This document shows, one piece after another, positions 1-7,793 of a DNA stretch of 64,000 bases (position 1 is the stretch's first letter; each line of letters begins with the position of its first letter). This DNA is from Streptomyces brasiliensis (GTDB taxonomy: Bacteria > Actinomycetota > Actinomycetes > Streptomycetales > Streptomycetaceae). The notes under the pieces are model-generated. The model did no database searches. It saw only the letters and a program-made list of their open reading frames with translations, and had not been told where the DNA came from. The stretch covers positions 186,001 through 250,000 of the forward strand of contig NZ_BMQA01000009.1 in assembly GCF_014647875.1 (NCBI RefSeq), given 5' to 3'. The translations under genes were made by a program, and so were the position numbers.

Positions 1-1
1 G

Positions 2-694
2 GCGGCAGCCGGGGTGGTTCCGGTGGCGGCCGGGGTGACGGTGGCCTGGTTCACCGTGGCACGGCAGGAGGCGACGCAGTGGAAGGCCGGACGGACGGCC
101 GGGGTCGTCGGGCTCGCGGCGGTGGGCTGCGGCGCGGCATTCGCTGTGCTCGCGGCCCTGGCCGGCGGCCCACTCGGCGACGACGCCCTGGCCCGCTTCG
201 GCCCGGTGTGGTGGCAGGCCGGGGGAGCGGCGGCGCTGTGGGTCGCGGGGGCGGGGGTGCCGGTGGCGCTGGGGGTACGGCTCTGGCGGGTGAGCAAAGC
301 ACGGGGCTGGCGGCTGAGGGGGCTGCGGCGGGCGGAGGGGACCGGGTGGGAGCCGGGGCCGGCCGGGAGATCGGGTTCGGGATCGGCCACGGAAGCGACA
401 AGCGAATGGGGGCCGTCCCTGAAAACGGGGCCGGTTGCGGAATCGGCACCGGCCTCGAGGTCGGGGCAAGCCCCGAAGCCGACGCCCAAACACCGCCCGA
501 CCGCCCCGTCGAGCGCCGGGGCGTACGACCTCCTGCCCCTCGACGACGACCTCGAGCCGTACGATCTCCTCCCCCTCGACGACGACCCCGCACCACCGCT
601 CTGGCACGGCAACACCTCCCGAGAGGCCCGCTGGGCAGCGCTCCGCCAGACGGCGGCGGACACCCCCGCCTCCTCGACCGACAAGACCGACTGA
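2..694 (+). CDS. DUF6350-type membrane protein, 3' part
   Basis: The reading frame is open to the left edge, so the gene begins outside the window; the first in-window start (GTG at 14) is probably internal. The visible 230 residues hold at least three hydrophobic helices (near residues 5-17, 28-52 and 70-92) followed by a hydrophilic Pro/Ser-rich tail of over 120 residues. The tail carries the motif YDLLPLDDD twice, 12 residues apart (near residues 171 and 183 counted from position 14). In Streptomyces a DUF6350 (PerM-like) multi-pass membrane protein usually sits just before purN, which is why I prefer that family. The function is unknown. The family call rests mostly on position and membrane layout. 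Confidence 0.7.
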   Translation, partial: AAAGVVPVAAGVTVAWFTVARQEATQWKAGRTAGVVGLAAVGCGAAFAVLAALAGGPLGDDALARFGPVWWQAGGAAALWVAGAGVPVALGVRLWRVSKARGWRLRGLRRAEGTGWEPGPAGRSGSGSATEATSEWGPSLKTGPVAESAPASRSGQAPKPTPKHRPTAPSSAGAYDLLPLDDDLEPYDLLPLDDDPAPPLWHGNTSREARWAALRQTAADTPASSTDKTD

Positions 695-802
695 GCCACG
701 CCCTCCGGCCCACACGCCGGCCCTGCTACGCACCTGCACACGCCGCCAGAATCGGCCCGCCCCGTACGGCCCTGCCCCGTCCCGCCCCCGTAAGCCCCGG
801 CG

Positions 803-1597
803 TCAGCTGTTCGTGCCGAGGAAAACTCTCAGGTTCGGGGGCAGCAAGTGCTCACAGGACTGCTTGGCCTGGCTCGTCAAGGCGTCGTTCACGCACGTGT
901 AGTAGTCGCGGTATGCCAGTCGCGCCGTGAAGAGGCCGGCCACCAGGGCCAGGGCCAGGGTCGCCGTGACCAGGCCGCTGATCGCCGCAGTGGTCTGCGG
1001 ACGGCCCGTCTGCTGCGGGGCGGCCGGGGCGTCCGGGTCCGGTGTGCGAGGCTTCGTGCGCAGGGCGCTCACGCCCCAGTACAGGGCCAGCGCGCCCAGC
1101 AGCAGCGCCACGTAGGACCAGCCGAAGAGGGCGAAGAAGAAGGCCCACATGCCGCCCAGCAGGGCGTAGCGGGCGCGGCGCTGCGCGGGGTCCGTGGGAT
1201 CCCAGCGCATGCCCGGGCCGGGGCCGTTCCCGCCGCCGGGGCCCTCGGGGCCGCCGCCCGGGCGCTCGCCGAAGCCGCCGGGGGAGCGGCCCGGCTGACG
1301 GTCGCTCCACTGACTGCCCCAGGGGGAGTGAGAGGAGGGGTCCGGCGGGCCGGAGGGGCTGTCCTCGCCGTTGTCCGGGCGGTGCCGGGGCCGCCACGGG
1401 CTGTCCGTGGCGCCCTCCGGGGGCGGGGCGAACGGGTTGTCGTCCTGCTGCGCACCACCCCGGCCGTCACCGCTCTGCCCGCCCGAGGGCGCGTCCGGCG
1501 GGGAGGCCGGCCGCTCCCGCAGCAGCAGGGCGCCACGCTCTCCTCCCTGCGCCGACTGCGGGGGGAACGTGAGAAGTCGCAGGCTGCGGTCCGGCAT
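803..1597 (-). CDS. Pro/Gly-rich membrane protein with two C-terminal helices
   Basis: The product is 264 residues if the ATG at 1597 is used. That start has a GGGGAAG ribosome-binding site about 10 nt upstream; the frame stays open to 1867, but that extension is low-complexity and lacks a better site. Residues 1-140 are disordered and rich in Pro, Gly and Asp. Two hydrophobic segments follow (about 144-177 and 203-222), then a short tail with two Cys. No enzymatic motif is visible. The gene converges on the preceding membrane-protein gene and is divergent from purN, with a 294-bp promoter region between. Likely a Streptomyces membrane protein of unknown function. Confidence 0.75.
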   Translation of the reverse strand: MPDRSLRLLTFPPQSAQGGERGALLLRERPASPPDAPSGGQSGDGRGGAQQDDNPFAPPPEGATDSPWRPRHRPDNGEDSPSGPPDPSSHSPWGSQWSDRQPGRSPGGFGERPGGGPEGPGGGNGPGPGMRWDPTDPAQRRARYALLGGMWAFFFALFGWSYVALLLGALALYWGVSALRTKPRTPDPDAPAAPQQTGRPQTTAAISGLVTATLALALVAGLFTARLAYRDYYTCVNDALTSQAKQSCEHLLPPNLRVFLGTNS

Positions 1598-1767
1598 CAA
1601 GTGAGCGTCTTCCCCTAGGTGAATACGGTTGGCATGACCTGTGTGGCGTGAGCTGTCTCTGGGTGAACGCATCGTGCGGCCACCGCGTTCCCGAGCCCGC
1701 TCCCACTCAGACGCTACCTTCCGGCCACGCCCCCGTCCCGCGGGGGTTGTCCGGAGTGCCGGTATCG

Positions 1768-1795
1768 TTGCTGACGGTCGGCCGCTTCGTAGACT
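1768..1795 (+). promoter_or_regulatory. Candidate sigma70-type promoter of purN-purH
   Basis: TTGCTG at 1768-1773 and TAGACT at 1790-1795 are separated by 16 nt and lie about 96 nt before the purN start. The 12-bp palindrome GTACGAACGTAC at 1824-1835 lies between promoter and gene and could be an operator. No purine-type riboswitch is obvious in the 294-bp interval 1598-1891. Pattern match only. Confidence 0.4.
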
Positions 1796-1891
1796 TCCCC
1801 GTATCCCGGGGCGCGAAGCACTCGTACGAACGTACAAACGGTGTGCGGGACCGGCCGCCGTGCACACGCTCCCCCGAGAAAGGGCCCCATC

Positions 1892-2521
1892 GTGGCCGCC
1901 AAGCCCGTGGCCAAGCGCCTCGTCGTGCTGGTCTCCGGATCAGGTACGAATCTGCAGGCACTCCTCGACGCCATCGCGAAGACCGGCGCCGAGGCGTACG
2001 GAGCCGAGATCGTGGCCGTCGGCGCGGACCGCGAGGGCATCGAAGGACTCGCCCGCGCCGAGCGCGCGGGGCTGCCCACCTTCGTCTGCAGGGTCAAGGA
2101 CCACGAGTCCCGCGACGAGTGGGATGCCGCCCTGACCGAGGCCGTCTCCGCGTACGAGCCGGATCTCGTCGTGTCCGCCGGGTTCATGAAGATCGTGGGC
2201 AAGGAGTTCCTGGCCCGGTTCGGCGGTCGCTTCGTCAACACCCACCCCGCCCTGCTCCCCAGTTTTCCCGGGGCCCACGGCGTCCGGGACGCGCTCGCGT
2301 ACGGAGCGAAGGTCACCGGCTGCACCGTCCACTTCGTCGACGACGGCGTCGACACCGGCCCGATCATCGCTCAGGGCGTGGTCGAGGTCCGGGACGAGGA
2401 CGACGAGAGCGCTCTGCACGAGCGCATCAAGGAAGTCGAGCGAAGGCTGCTCGTCGAGGTCGTGGGGCGGATCGCCCGCAACGGCTATCGCATCGAGGGA
2501 CGAAAGGTAGTAATCCTGTGA
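1892..2521 (+). CDS. purN: Phosphoribosylglycinamide formyltransferase 1
   Basis: PurN transfers the formyl group of 10-formyl-THF to GAR in step 3 of purine synthesis, in the cytoplasm. The 209-residue product has the N-terminal phosphate-binding loop LVSGSGTNLQ (about 13-22), the catalytic block NTHPALLPSFPGAHG, and the formate-folate segment HFVDDGVDTGP. The GTG at 1892 is chosen because GAGAAAGG lies about 9 nt upstream; the longer frame from 1841 adds a Pro/Arg extension foreign to the family. The stop overlaps the purH start (GTGA at 2518-2521), so the two genes are translationally coupled. Confidence 0.95.
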   Translation: MAAKPVAKRLVVLVSGSGTNLQALLDAIAKTGAEAYGAEIVAVGADREGIEGLARAERAGLPTFVCRVKDHESRDEWDAALTEAVSAYEPDLVVSAGFMKIVGKEFLARFGGRFVNTHPALLPSFPGAHGVRDALAYGAKVTGCTVHFVDDGVDTGPIIAQGVVEVRDEDDESALHERIKEVERRLLVEVVGRIARNGYRIEGRKVVIL

Positions 2522-4107
2522 CCGCCGAGAGCAACAAGCGGCCGATTCGCCGGGCGCTCGTCAGCGTCTACGACAAGACCGGGCTCGAGGAGCTCGCCCG
2601 TGGCCTGCACGAGGCGGGCGTCCAGCTCGTCTCCACCGGCTCCACCGCCTCCCGCATCGCCGCCGCCGGCGTCCCCGTCACCAAGGTCGAGGAGCTGACC
2701 GGCTTCCCCGAGTGCCTGGACGGCCGGGTCAAGACCCTGCACCCCAAGGTCCACGCGGGCATCCTCGCCGACCTGCGGCTGGACAGCCACCGCGCGCAGC
2801 TGGCCGAGCTGGGCGTCGAGCCGTTCGACCTCGTCGTCGTCAACCTCTACCCGTTCCGCGAGACCGTCGCCTCGGGCGCCTCGCCCGACGAGTGCGTCGA
2901 GCAGATCGACATCGGCGGCCCCTCGATGGTGCGTGCCGCCGCCAAGAACCACCCGTCCGTGGCCGTCGTCACCAGCCCCGAGCGGTACGCCGACGTCCTC
3001 ACCGCGGTGAAGGACGGCGGCTTCGACCTCGCCACCCGCAAGCGGCTCGCCGCCGAGGCCTTCCAGCACACGGCCGCGTACGACGTGGCGGTGGCGAGCT
3101 GGTTCGCGTCCGAGTACGCGCCCGTCGACGCTGCGGCCGACAGCAGCTCCGCCGCGGGGCAGTTCCCCGACTTCCTGGGTGCCACCTGGGAGCGCGAGAA
3201 CACCCTGCGCTACGGCGAGAACCCGCACCAGCCCGCCGCGCTCTATGTCGACGGCACCGGCGGCGGTCTCGCCAAGGCCGAGCAGCTGCACGGCAAGGAG
3301 ATGTCGTACAACAACTACACCGACACGGACGCCGCCCGCCGTGCCGCGTACGACCACGACGAGCCCTGCGTCGCGATCATCAAGCACGCCAACCCGTGCG
3401 GCATCGCGATCGGCGCGGACGTCGCCGAGGCGCACCGCAAGGCACACGCCTGCGACCCGCTGTCCGCGTTCGGCGGTGTCATCGCCGTGAACCGGCCGGT
3501 CAGCAAGGAGATGGCCGAGCAGGTCGCGGAGATCTTCACCGAGGTCATCGTCGCGCCCGACTACGAGGACGGCGCGCTCGAGGCCCTCGCCAAGAAGAAG
3601 AACATCCGCGTGCTGAAGGCTCCGGGTGCCCCGAGCAACCCCGTCGAGGTCAAGGCCGTCGACGGCGGTGTGCTGCTCCAGGTCACCGACCGGCTGCAGG
3701 CCGACGGCGACGCCCCGGCCAACTGGACGCTGGCGACCGGCGAGGCACTGAGCGAGGCGGAGCTGGCCGAGCTGGCGTTCGCCTGGAAGGCGTGCCGCGC
3801 CGTGAAGTCCAACGCGATCCTGCTCGCCAAGGACGGCGCCTCGGTCGGCGTCGGTATGGGCCAGGTCAACCGCGTCGACTCCGCGAAGCTGGCCGTCGAG
3901 CGGGCGGGCGCCGAGCGCGCCCAGGGCTCGTACGCCGCCTCGGACGCCTTCTTCCCGTTCCCGGACGGCCTGGAGATCCTCACCGCGGCCGGCGTCAAGG
4001 CCGTGGTCCAGCCGGGCGGTTCGGTCCGTGACGAACTGGTCGTGGAGGCCGCGAAGAAGGCGGGCGTGACGATGTACTTCACGGGGACGCGCCACTTCTT
4101 CCACTGA
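2518..4107 (+). CDS. purH: Bifunctional AICAR transformylase / IMP cyclohydrolase
   Basis: PurH carries out the last two steps to IMP: it formylates AICAR with 10-formyl-THF and closes the ring. The 529 residues match the family length. The N-terminal MGS-like cyclohydrolase domain (about 1-200) shows VSVYDKTG, LVSTGSTAS and KTLHPKVHAGIL. The C-terminal AICARFT domain shows KHANPCGIA (from about 288) and FPFPDGLE near the end. The GTG start overlaps the purN stop, with GAAAGGT upstream. A strong terminator hairpin follows at 4128-4160. Its substrate ZMP is the precursor of the ZTP sensed upstream of glyA at 29771. Confidence 0.97.
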   Translation: MTAESNKRPIRRALVSVYDKTGLEELARGLHEAGVQLVSTGSTASRIAAAGVPVTKVEELTGFPECLDGRVKTLHPKVHAGILADLRLDSHRAQLAELGVEPFDLVVVNLYPFRETVASGASPDECVEQIDIGGPSMVRAAAKNHPSVAVVTSPERYADVLTAVKDGGFDLATRKRLAAEAFQHTAAYDVAVASWFASEYAPVDAAADSSSAAGQFPDFLGATWERENTLRYGENPHQPAALYVDGTGGGLAKAEQLHGKEMSYNNYTDTDAARRAAYDHDEPCVAIIKHANPCGIAIGADVAEAHRKAHACDPLSAFGGVIAVNRPVSKEMAEQVAEIFTEVIVAPDYEDGALEALAKKKNIRVLKAPGAPSNPVEVKAVDGGVLLQVTDRLQADGDAPANWTLATGEALSEAELAELAFAWKACRAVKSNAILLAKDGASVGVGMGQVNRVDSAKLAVERAGAERAQGSYAASDAFFPFPDGLEILTAAGVKAVVQPGGSVRDELVVEAAKKAGVTMYFTGTRHFFH

Positions 4108-4127
4108 TCGCCGGCATCGGACGACGA

Positions 4128-4160
4128 GAGCGCCGGGTCCCCGCACGGGGCCCGGCGCTC
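4128..4160 (+). terminator. Terminator after purH
   Basis: GAGCGCCGGGTCCCC (4128-4142) pairs with GGGGCCCGGCGCTC (4147-4160) through 14 base pairs with one bulged T and a 4-nt loop. It starts 20 nt after the purH stop. There is no T-run, as is usual in Streptomyces. It could also serve the convergent gene ending at 4257. Confidence 0.8.
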
Positions 4161-4256
4161 GGTGGTTGTGTGCCGTGTGCTGCCGCGCTCAGCGGGTGGG
4201 CAGGGCCGCCACGGTGGCCGCGGGCACGTTCGACGGGTACCTGGGAAGTCTCAGGG

Positions 4257-4919
4257 TCACTTCTTTCCCGGGGACGTGTACTCCTTGAGCCAGTGGGCGA
4301 CGCGGTCGGCGTAGTCGCGGTACTTCGGGGGAACTCCGGCCGCGTCGTTCACCTTCCGGAACGACGTCCGGTAGGCGGCGGCCGGCAGGACGCTGCGGTC
4401 GCCCGGCAGGCCGGGCTTCAGGCGCGGTTCGATGAAGCAGCGGTAGCGGGCCATGGCCGGGATGGACTGCGCGGGGGCAGCGGAGGCCGCGGAGTCTCCT
4501 GCGCCTGTTCGCCGTCCGCCCGGATCCACCAGCGCAGGATGCTCGGTGTCCAACGGGCGATGCCGTACTCGTCCTTGGCGGGGTCGGCGAGGTTCGCGTC
4601 GAAGTCGCTCTCCGCCTTCAGCATCGCGGCGACGAGCGCCGGACCGGCCTCCGGCCGGAGACAGTCGTGGGCCGAGTCGACGATCAGGCGGCGGTACTGG
4701 ACCGGGATGCCCTTGTCCGCACGGAGTTCGGCGGCGCCACAGGCGGCCGGGGAGTTGTCGTCCTTCGTGTCCCGGCCCGCCCGGGTCGTGATGCCGTACC
4801 CCAGGGCGGCCACGGCCACGGTGGCGGTCGCCGGGCGCTCGCCGGGGGGCGAGGCGGATCCGGGTGCGGTGGCGGTCGTCCTCCGTGGTCGGCGGAGGTA
4901 CCACGATGATGCTGTACAA
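4257..4919 (-). pseudogene. Lytic-transglycosylase-like membrane protein, frame broken twice
   Basis: No single frame encodes a sensible protein, but three pieces join into a coherent 220-residue one. It begins at TTG 4919 (GGGGAG upstream), continues in a second frame after a G6 run at 4844-4849 (one base too many), and returns to the first frame after a G5 run at 4473-4477 (one base too few). The joined product has a short cytoplasmic N-terminus, one membrane helix (ATVAVAALGYGITT), and an exported domain with AAMLKAESDFDANLADP and GIARWTPSIL, typical of soluble-transglycosylase-like folds, then IPAMARYRCFIEPRL and a Lys-rich end. Both shifts lie in homopolymers, so either two sequencing errors or real decay is possible. 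Only the end of the gene (4257-4470) and its middle (4480-4819) are free of breaks. Confidence 0.65.
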
Positions 4920-4958
4920 CTGCGTCTCCCCGTGCCTGACGGCTACCCGGTCAGGCTA

Positions 4959-5010
4959 GGGGGACACACCGGGGCCGTGTCCCCCCTCGGACGGGTGAGA
5001 CACGGCCCCG
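4959..5010 (-). terminator. Overlapping hairpins after the RDD gene
   Basis: GGGGGACAC (4959-4967) pairs with GTGTCCCCC (4977-4985) over 9 bp. The right part of this hairpin also belongs to an alternative 11-bp stem, CGGGGCCGTGT (4970-4980) with ACACGGCCCCG (5000-5010). The two are mutually exclusive. They lie just downstream of the minus-strand RDD gene and probably terminate it. Confidence 0.6.
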
Positions 5011-5038
5011 CGCTGTGCATGGCGTGAAGACGCCTTTC

Positions 5039-5079
5039 GACTCCGGTCAGTTGGAGACGATGACTCCGGTCAGTTGGAG
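5039..5079. repeat. 18-bp direct repeat over the RDD gene stop
   Basis: GACTCCGGTCAGTTGGAG occurs exactly at 5039-5056 and again at 5062-5079, a 23-bp period. The second copy contains the stop codon of the RDD gene. This looks like a recent short tandem duplication with no effect on the protein. Confidence 0.7.
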
Positions 5080-5654
5080 CGGATCACGATCGACGAGCAG
5101 ACCTTGTCGGCGAACGTCTGCTTCTTGGCGTCCCACGCGGGCCACAGCCAGCCGATGTAGCAGGCCAGGCTGTCCAGGAAGTGCGCGATACGGCGGACGA
5201 AGGCCATGCCCACGCCGAGCGGCTGCCCGGTGGCCTCCTTCACCAGCCGGATGCCGACGGCCTTCTTGCCGATGGTCTGGCCGGTGCGGCCCTCCATGAT
5301 CAGCTGCCAGATCGCCAGGCCGACGACGACGAGGTAGCCGACGATCGCCAGTGCCGGCACATCCTGGGCTGCGCCGATCGCGACCAGGATGTAGGGGACG
5401 CAGAACACGAGGAAGTCCACCAGCGTGCCCAGGAAGCGCCAGCCCCAGTTCGCGTACGGCGGCTGGGCGCCGTAGCCCTGCTGGTAGCCCTGGGGCGGGT
5501 AGCCGTACCCCTGCGGCGGGACGCCACCCTGCGGCGGAACTCCCGGGGCCTGCGGGTAGCCGTAGCCCGGCTGGCCGGGCTGTTGCGGGTAGCCGTACCC
5601 CTGCTGGGGGTTCTGCGGCTGGCCGTACGGATTCTGGGGCGAGCCGAAACTCAT
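5070..5654 (-). CDS. RDD family membrane protein with Gln/Tyr/Pro/Gly-rich N-terminus
   Basis: 194 residues. The first 65 are a low-complexity repeat built on GYGYPQQPG/PQGYGYPPQG units. A typical RDD domain follows: an Arg-bearing first helix (WGWRFLGTLVDFLVF), a second helix (ALAIVGYLVVVGLAIW), the conserved GRTGQTIGKKAVGIRLV, and a last helix with RRIAHFLDSL. RDD proteins are small multi-pass proteins, some linked to Na+/H+ exchange, but most have no known role. ATG at 5654 has a near-perfect GGAGGAAAA site. Upstream lies a 255-bp divergent region shared with folD. Confidence 0.9.
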   Translation of the reverse strand: MSFGSPQNPYGQPQNPQQGYGYPQQPGQPGYGYPQAPGVPPQGGVPPQGYGYPPQGYQQGYGAQPPYANWGWRFLGTLVDFLVFCVPYILVAIGAAQDVPALAIVGYLVVVGLAIWQLIMEGRTGQTIGKKAVGIRLVKEATGQPLGVGMAFVRRIAHFLDSLACYIGWLWPAWDAKKQTFADKVCSSIVIRSN

Positions 5655-5909
5655 GTCTGGTTTTCCTCCGTTGCGCTGCGGGGACGACGCGGGATGCGCG
5701 GAGGAACGTCAAGAATCGAGCGGTTTGCCCCCCACCACTGACCGCGATACTGCGCCGTTCATCGTCGTAGGTCGGGCAAGACCTTGTCCAGCCGCATTCC
5801 AGAGGTGTTGTGCAAGTGCAACATCGTCGATCATGAGTGAACACGGGGCAAAGGGAACGGGCGGCCCCGGATTGGAACCGGGGGGCGGTCATCCGCGAGG
5901 ATGGGGGGT

Positions 5910-6764
5910 ATGACCGCCCAGATTCTCGATGGCAAGGCCACCGCAGCCGCGATCAAGTCCGATCTGACCGCCCGCGTGGCGGCGCTGAAGGAGAAGGGCG
6001 TCACGCCCGGCCTCGGCACGATCCTGGTCGGGGACGACCCCGGCAGCCACAAGTACGTCGCGGGCAAGCACCGCGACAGCAAGGAGATCGGCATCGTCTC
6101 CATCCAGCGCGAGCTGCCGGCGACGGCGACGCAGGAGGAGATCGAGGCGGTCGTCCGCGAACTGAACGAGGACCCGGCCTGCACCGGCTACATCGTGCAG
6201 CTGCCGCTGCCCAGGGGCATCGACGAGAACCGCGTCCTCGAACTGATGGACCCCGCCAAGGACGCCGACGGCCTGCACCCGATGAACCTCGGCCGCCTCG
6301 TCCTGAACGAGCCGGCCCCGCTGCCCTGCACCCCCAACGGCATCCTGACCCTGCTGCGTCGCCACGGCGTGGAGATCAAGGGCGCCGAGGTCGTGGTCGT
6401 GGGCCGCGGCGTGACCATCGGCCGTCCGATGCCGCTGCTGCTCACCCGGCGCAGCGAGAACGCCACCGTGACCCAGTGCCACACCGGCACCCGCGACCTG
6501 TCGGCCCACCTCAGGCGCGCCGACATCATCATCGCGGCCGCGGGTTCCGCTCATCTGATCCGGCCCGAGGACGTCAAGCCCGGCGCCGCCGTTCTGGACG
6601 TGGGCGTCTCCCGCAACGCCGAGGGCAAGATCGTCGGCGACGTCCACCCCGACGTCGCCGAGGTGGCCGGGTGGATCTCCCCGAACCCGGGCGGCGTGGG
6701 CCCGATGACCCGCGCGCTTCTGCTCGTCAACGTGGTCGAGGCGGCGGAGCGCAGTGCCGGCTGA
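5910..6764 (+). CDS. folD: Methylene-THF dehydrogenase / methenyl-THF cyclohydrolase
   Basis: FolD interconverts 5,10-methylene-THF and 10-formyl-THF with NADP+, feeding PurN and PurH. 284 residues, the usual length. Catalytic Tyr49 and Lys53 lie in KYVAGKHRDSKEIGI. The motif VQLPLPRGIDE and the NADP-binding loop VVGRGVTIGRPM are present, as is the C-terminal PNPGGVGPMTRA. ATG at 5910 is preferred over the in-frame ATG at 5901, since GAGG lies about 10 nt before it. The 3' end overlaps the next start by 11 bp, making a two-gene unit. Confidence 0.96.
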   Translation: MTAQILDGKATAAAIKSDLTARVAALKEKGVTPGLGTILVGDDPGSHKYVAGKHRDSKEIGIVSIQRELPATATQEEIEAVVRELNEDPACTGYIVQLPLPRGIDENRVLELMDPAKDADGLHPMNLGRLVLNEPAPLPCTPNGILTLLRRHGVEIKGAEVVVVGRGVTIGRPMPLLLTRRSENATVTQCHTGTRDLSAHLRRADIIIAAAGSAHLIRPEDVKPGAAVLDVGVSRNAEGKIVGDVHPDVAEVAGWISPNPGGVGPMTRALLLVNVVEAAERSAG

Positions 6765-7254
6765 GGACACGACCCACACGAACGCGGAGCCGACCGCGCA
6801 GGCGAATGGTGAGCGGTCCGCCCACGACGCCACGTTCGCGTCCGACGACGCCGGACGCGCGGACCGGGCAACGCGCCGCTTCCCCCGCCTCACCGAGGAC
6901 ACGGCGCGCCCCGAGGGCGGCGGCCGGGCCGCGCGGGGCGACGCCCCGGCGCCCGCCCGGCAGTGGCCGATGCTCGTCGTCCTGTCGGCGGTCGCCCTCG
7001 GCCTGCTGCTGACCGCGCTCGACGTGTTCCGGTTCGGGATGCTGCTGATCGGCGCCGCGCTGCTGGCCGGTGCCGTCATGCGCTGGACACTGCCCAGCGT
7101 CGGCATGCTCGCCGTGCGCTCCCGGTTCACCGACATCGCGACGTACGGCGTGCTGGGCCTGGCCATCGTGCTGCTCGCGATGATGGCCCAGCCCAGGCCG
7201 TGGATCGAGGTCCCGTTCATCAAGGACGGGCTGCACTTCACGCTGAACCAGTAG
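6754..7254 (+). CDS. DUF3017 membrane protein
   Basis: 166 residues. The first 70 are polar and Ala/Arg/Asp-rich. Three hydrophobic helices follow (about 72-90, 93-108 and 128-146), separated by a short Arg-containing loop, and the protein ends PFIKDGLHFTLNQ. This layout and the position after folD match the DUF3017 family of actinobacteria, whose function is unknown. GTG at 6754 overlaps the end of folD by 11 bp with a GGAG site just inside folD, so it is co-translated. Confidence 0.85.
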   Translation: MPAEDTTHTNAEPTAQANGERSAHDATFASDDAGRADRATRRFPRLTEDTARPEGGGRAARGDAPAPARQWPMLVVLSAVALGLLLTALDVFRFGMLLIGAALLAGAVMRWTLPSVGMLAVRSRFTDIATYGVLGLAIVLLAMMAQPRPWIEVPFIKDGLHFTLNQ

Positions 7255-7793
7255 CGCCCAGGACGACGGCGGCCCGTCCCCTCCCCCGAGCAAGGACGGA
7301 CCGCCGCCGCACCTCCACCCTTGCTTGCCGTGAACGGTGTGTTCAACGCCTGTCCGTGTGCTGTGGCACGGAAGTGACCGTTCCGCCACCGTGTCCGGTC
7401 CCTGCCACAGACCGGCGTACCCGCACCTCCCCGAGCCGGCCGGGCTGGGGCCGACGGGTGCCCCGAAACCCGCTGTGACGTGCGAGGCAGCGGCTTCGTA
7501 TGCACTGTGGCGATGCCTTGACAGCTTCGCGGACATGCCAGGAAGAACCCGCACGAACGGGCTGACGTGTCCGATCGGGACGGCCCGGTGGACCGTACGG
7601 CGGTCGGCGTGCGACGGTGCATGACCACGGGCGCTTTGCTCCCGTGCGCCCCCGCCCACGGAACCGTGCCCCACAGCGGGCGCATCCCCGTGGGTAGCCA
7701 GAACGGGGACTGGCGGAGGGGGCGGCGCGCGCGGAGGACACGGGAAGGCGCGGCGAAGGAAACAGCACCGACCGGGGGAAAGAGGGGGGAACG
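7255..7793 (+). promoter_or_regulatory. Long intergenic region, terminator then putative promoter zone
   Basis: This 539-bp stretch has no convincing gene on either strand: the open frames are Arg/Pro-rich GC artefacts without ribosome-binding sites. It begins with the terminator of the folD unit (7268-7305). A TTGACA hexamer at 7517-7522 is the only recognisable -35-like element, and it lacks a good -10 at normal spacing. An A/G-rich leader precedes the HTH gene start at 7794. Confidence 0.5.
7268..7305 (+). terminator. Terminator after the folD operon
   Basis: GGCGGCCCGTCC (7268-7279) pairs with GGACGGACCGCC (7294-7305) over 12 positions with one mismatch and a 14-nt loop, 13 nt after the stop. 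Confidence 0.75.

Noticed and set aside
2485..4146. Long minus-strand open frame opposite purH
   Set aside because: Val/Gly/Arg-rich antisense artefact of high-GC codon usage; no ribosome-binding site, and purH is unmistakable.
4959..5010. Attenuator or riboswitch from mutually exclusive hairpins
   Set aside because: They lie downstream of the RDD gene and upstream of a decayed gene, so simple termination is the more likely role.
5070..5654. CRISPR-like spacing in the repeated RDD N-terminus coding region
   Set aside because: The repeats are degenerate codon repeats of Gly-Tyr-Pro-Gln without unique spacers.
5814..5909. Possible folate or ZTP riboswitch before folD
   Set aside because: The leader is GC-rich with hairpin potential but lacks the CGGGGAGC and GCCTGGGC elements seen before glyA.
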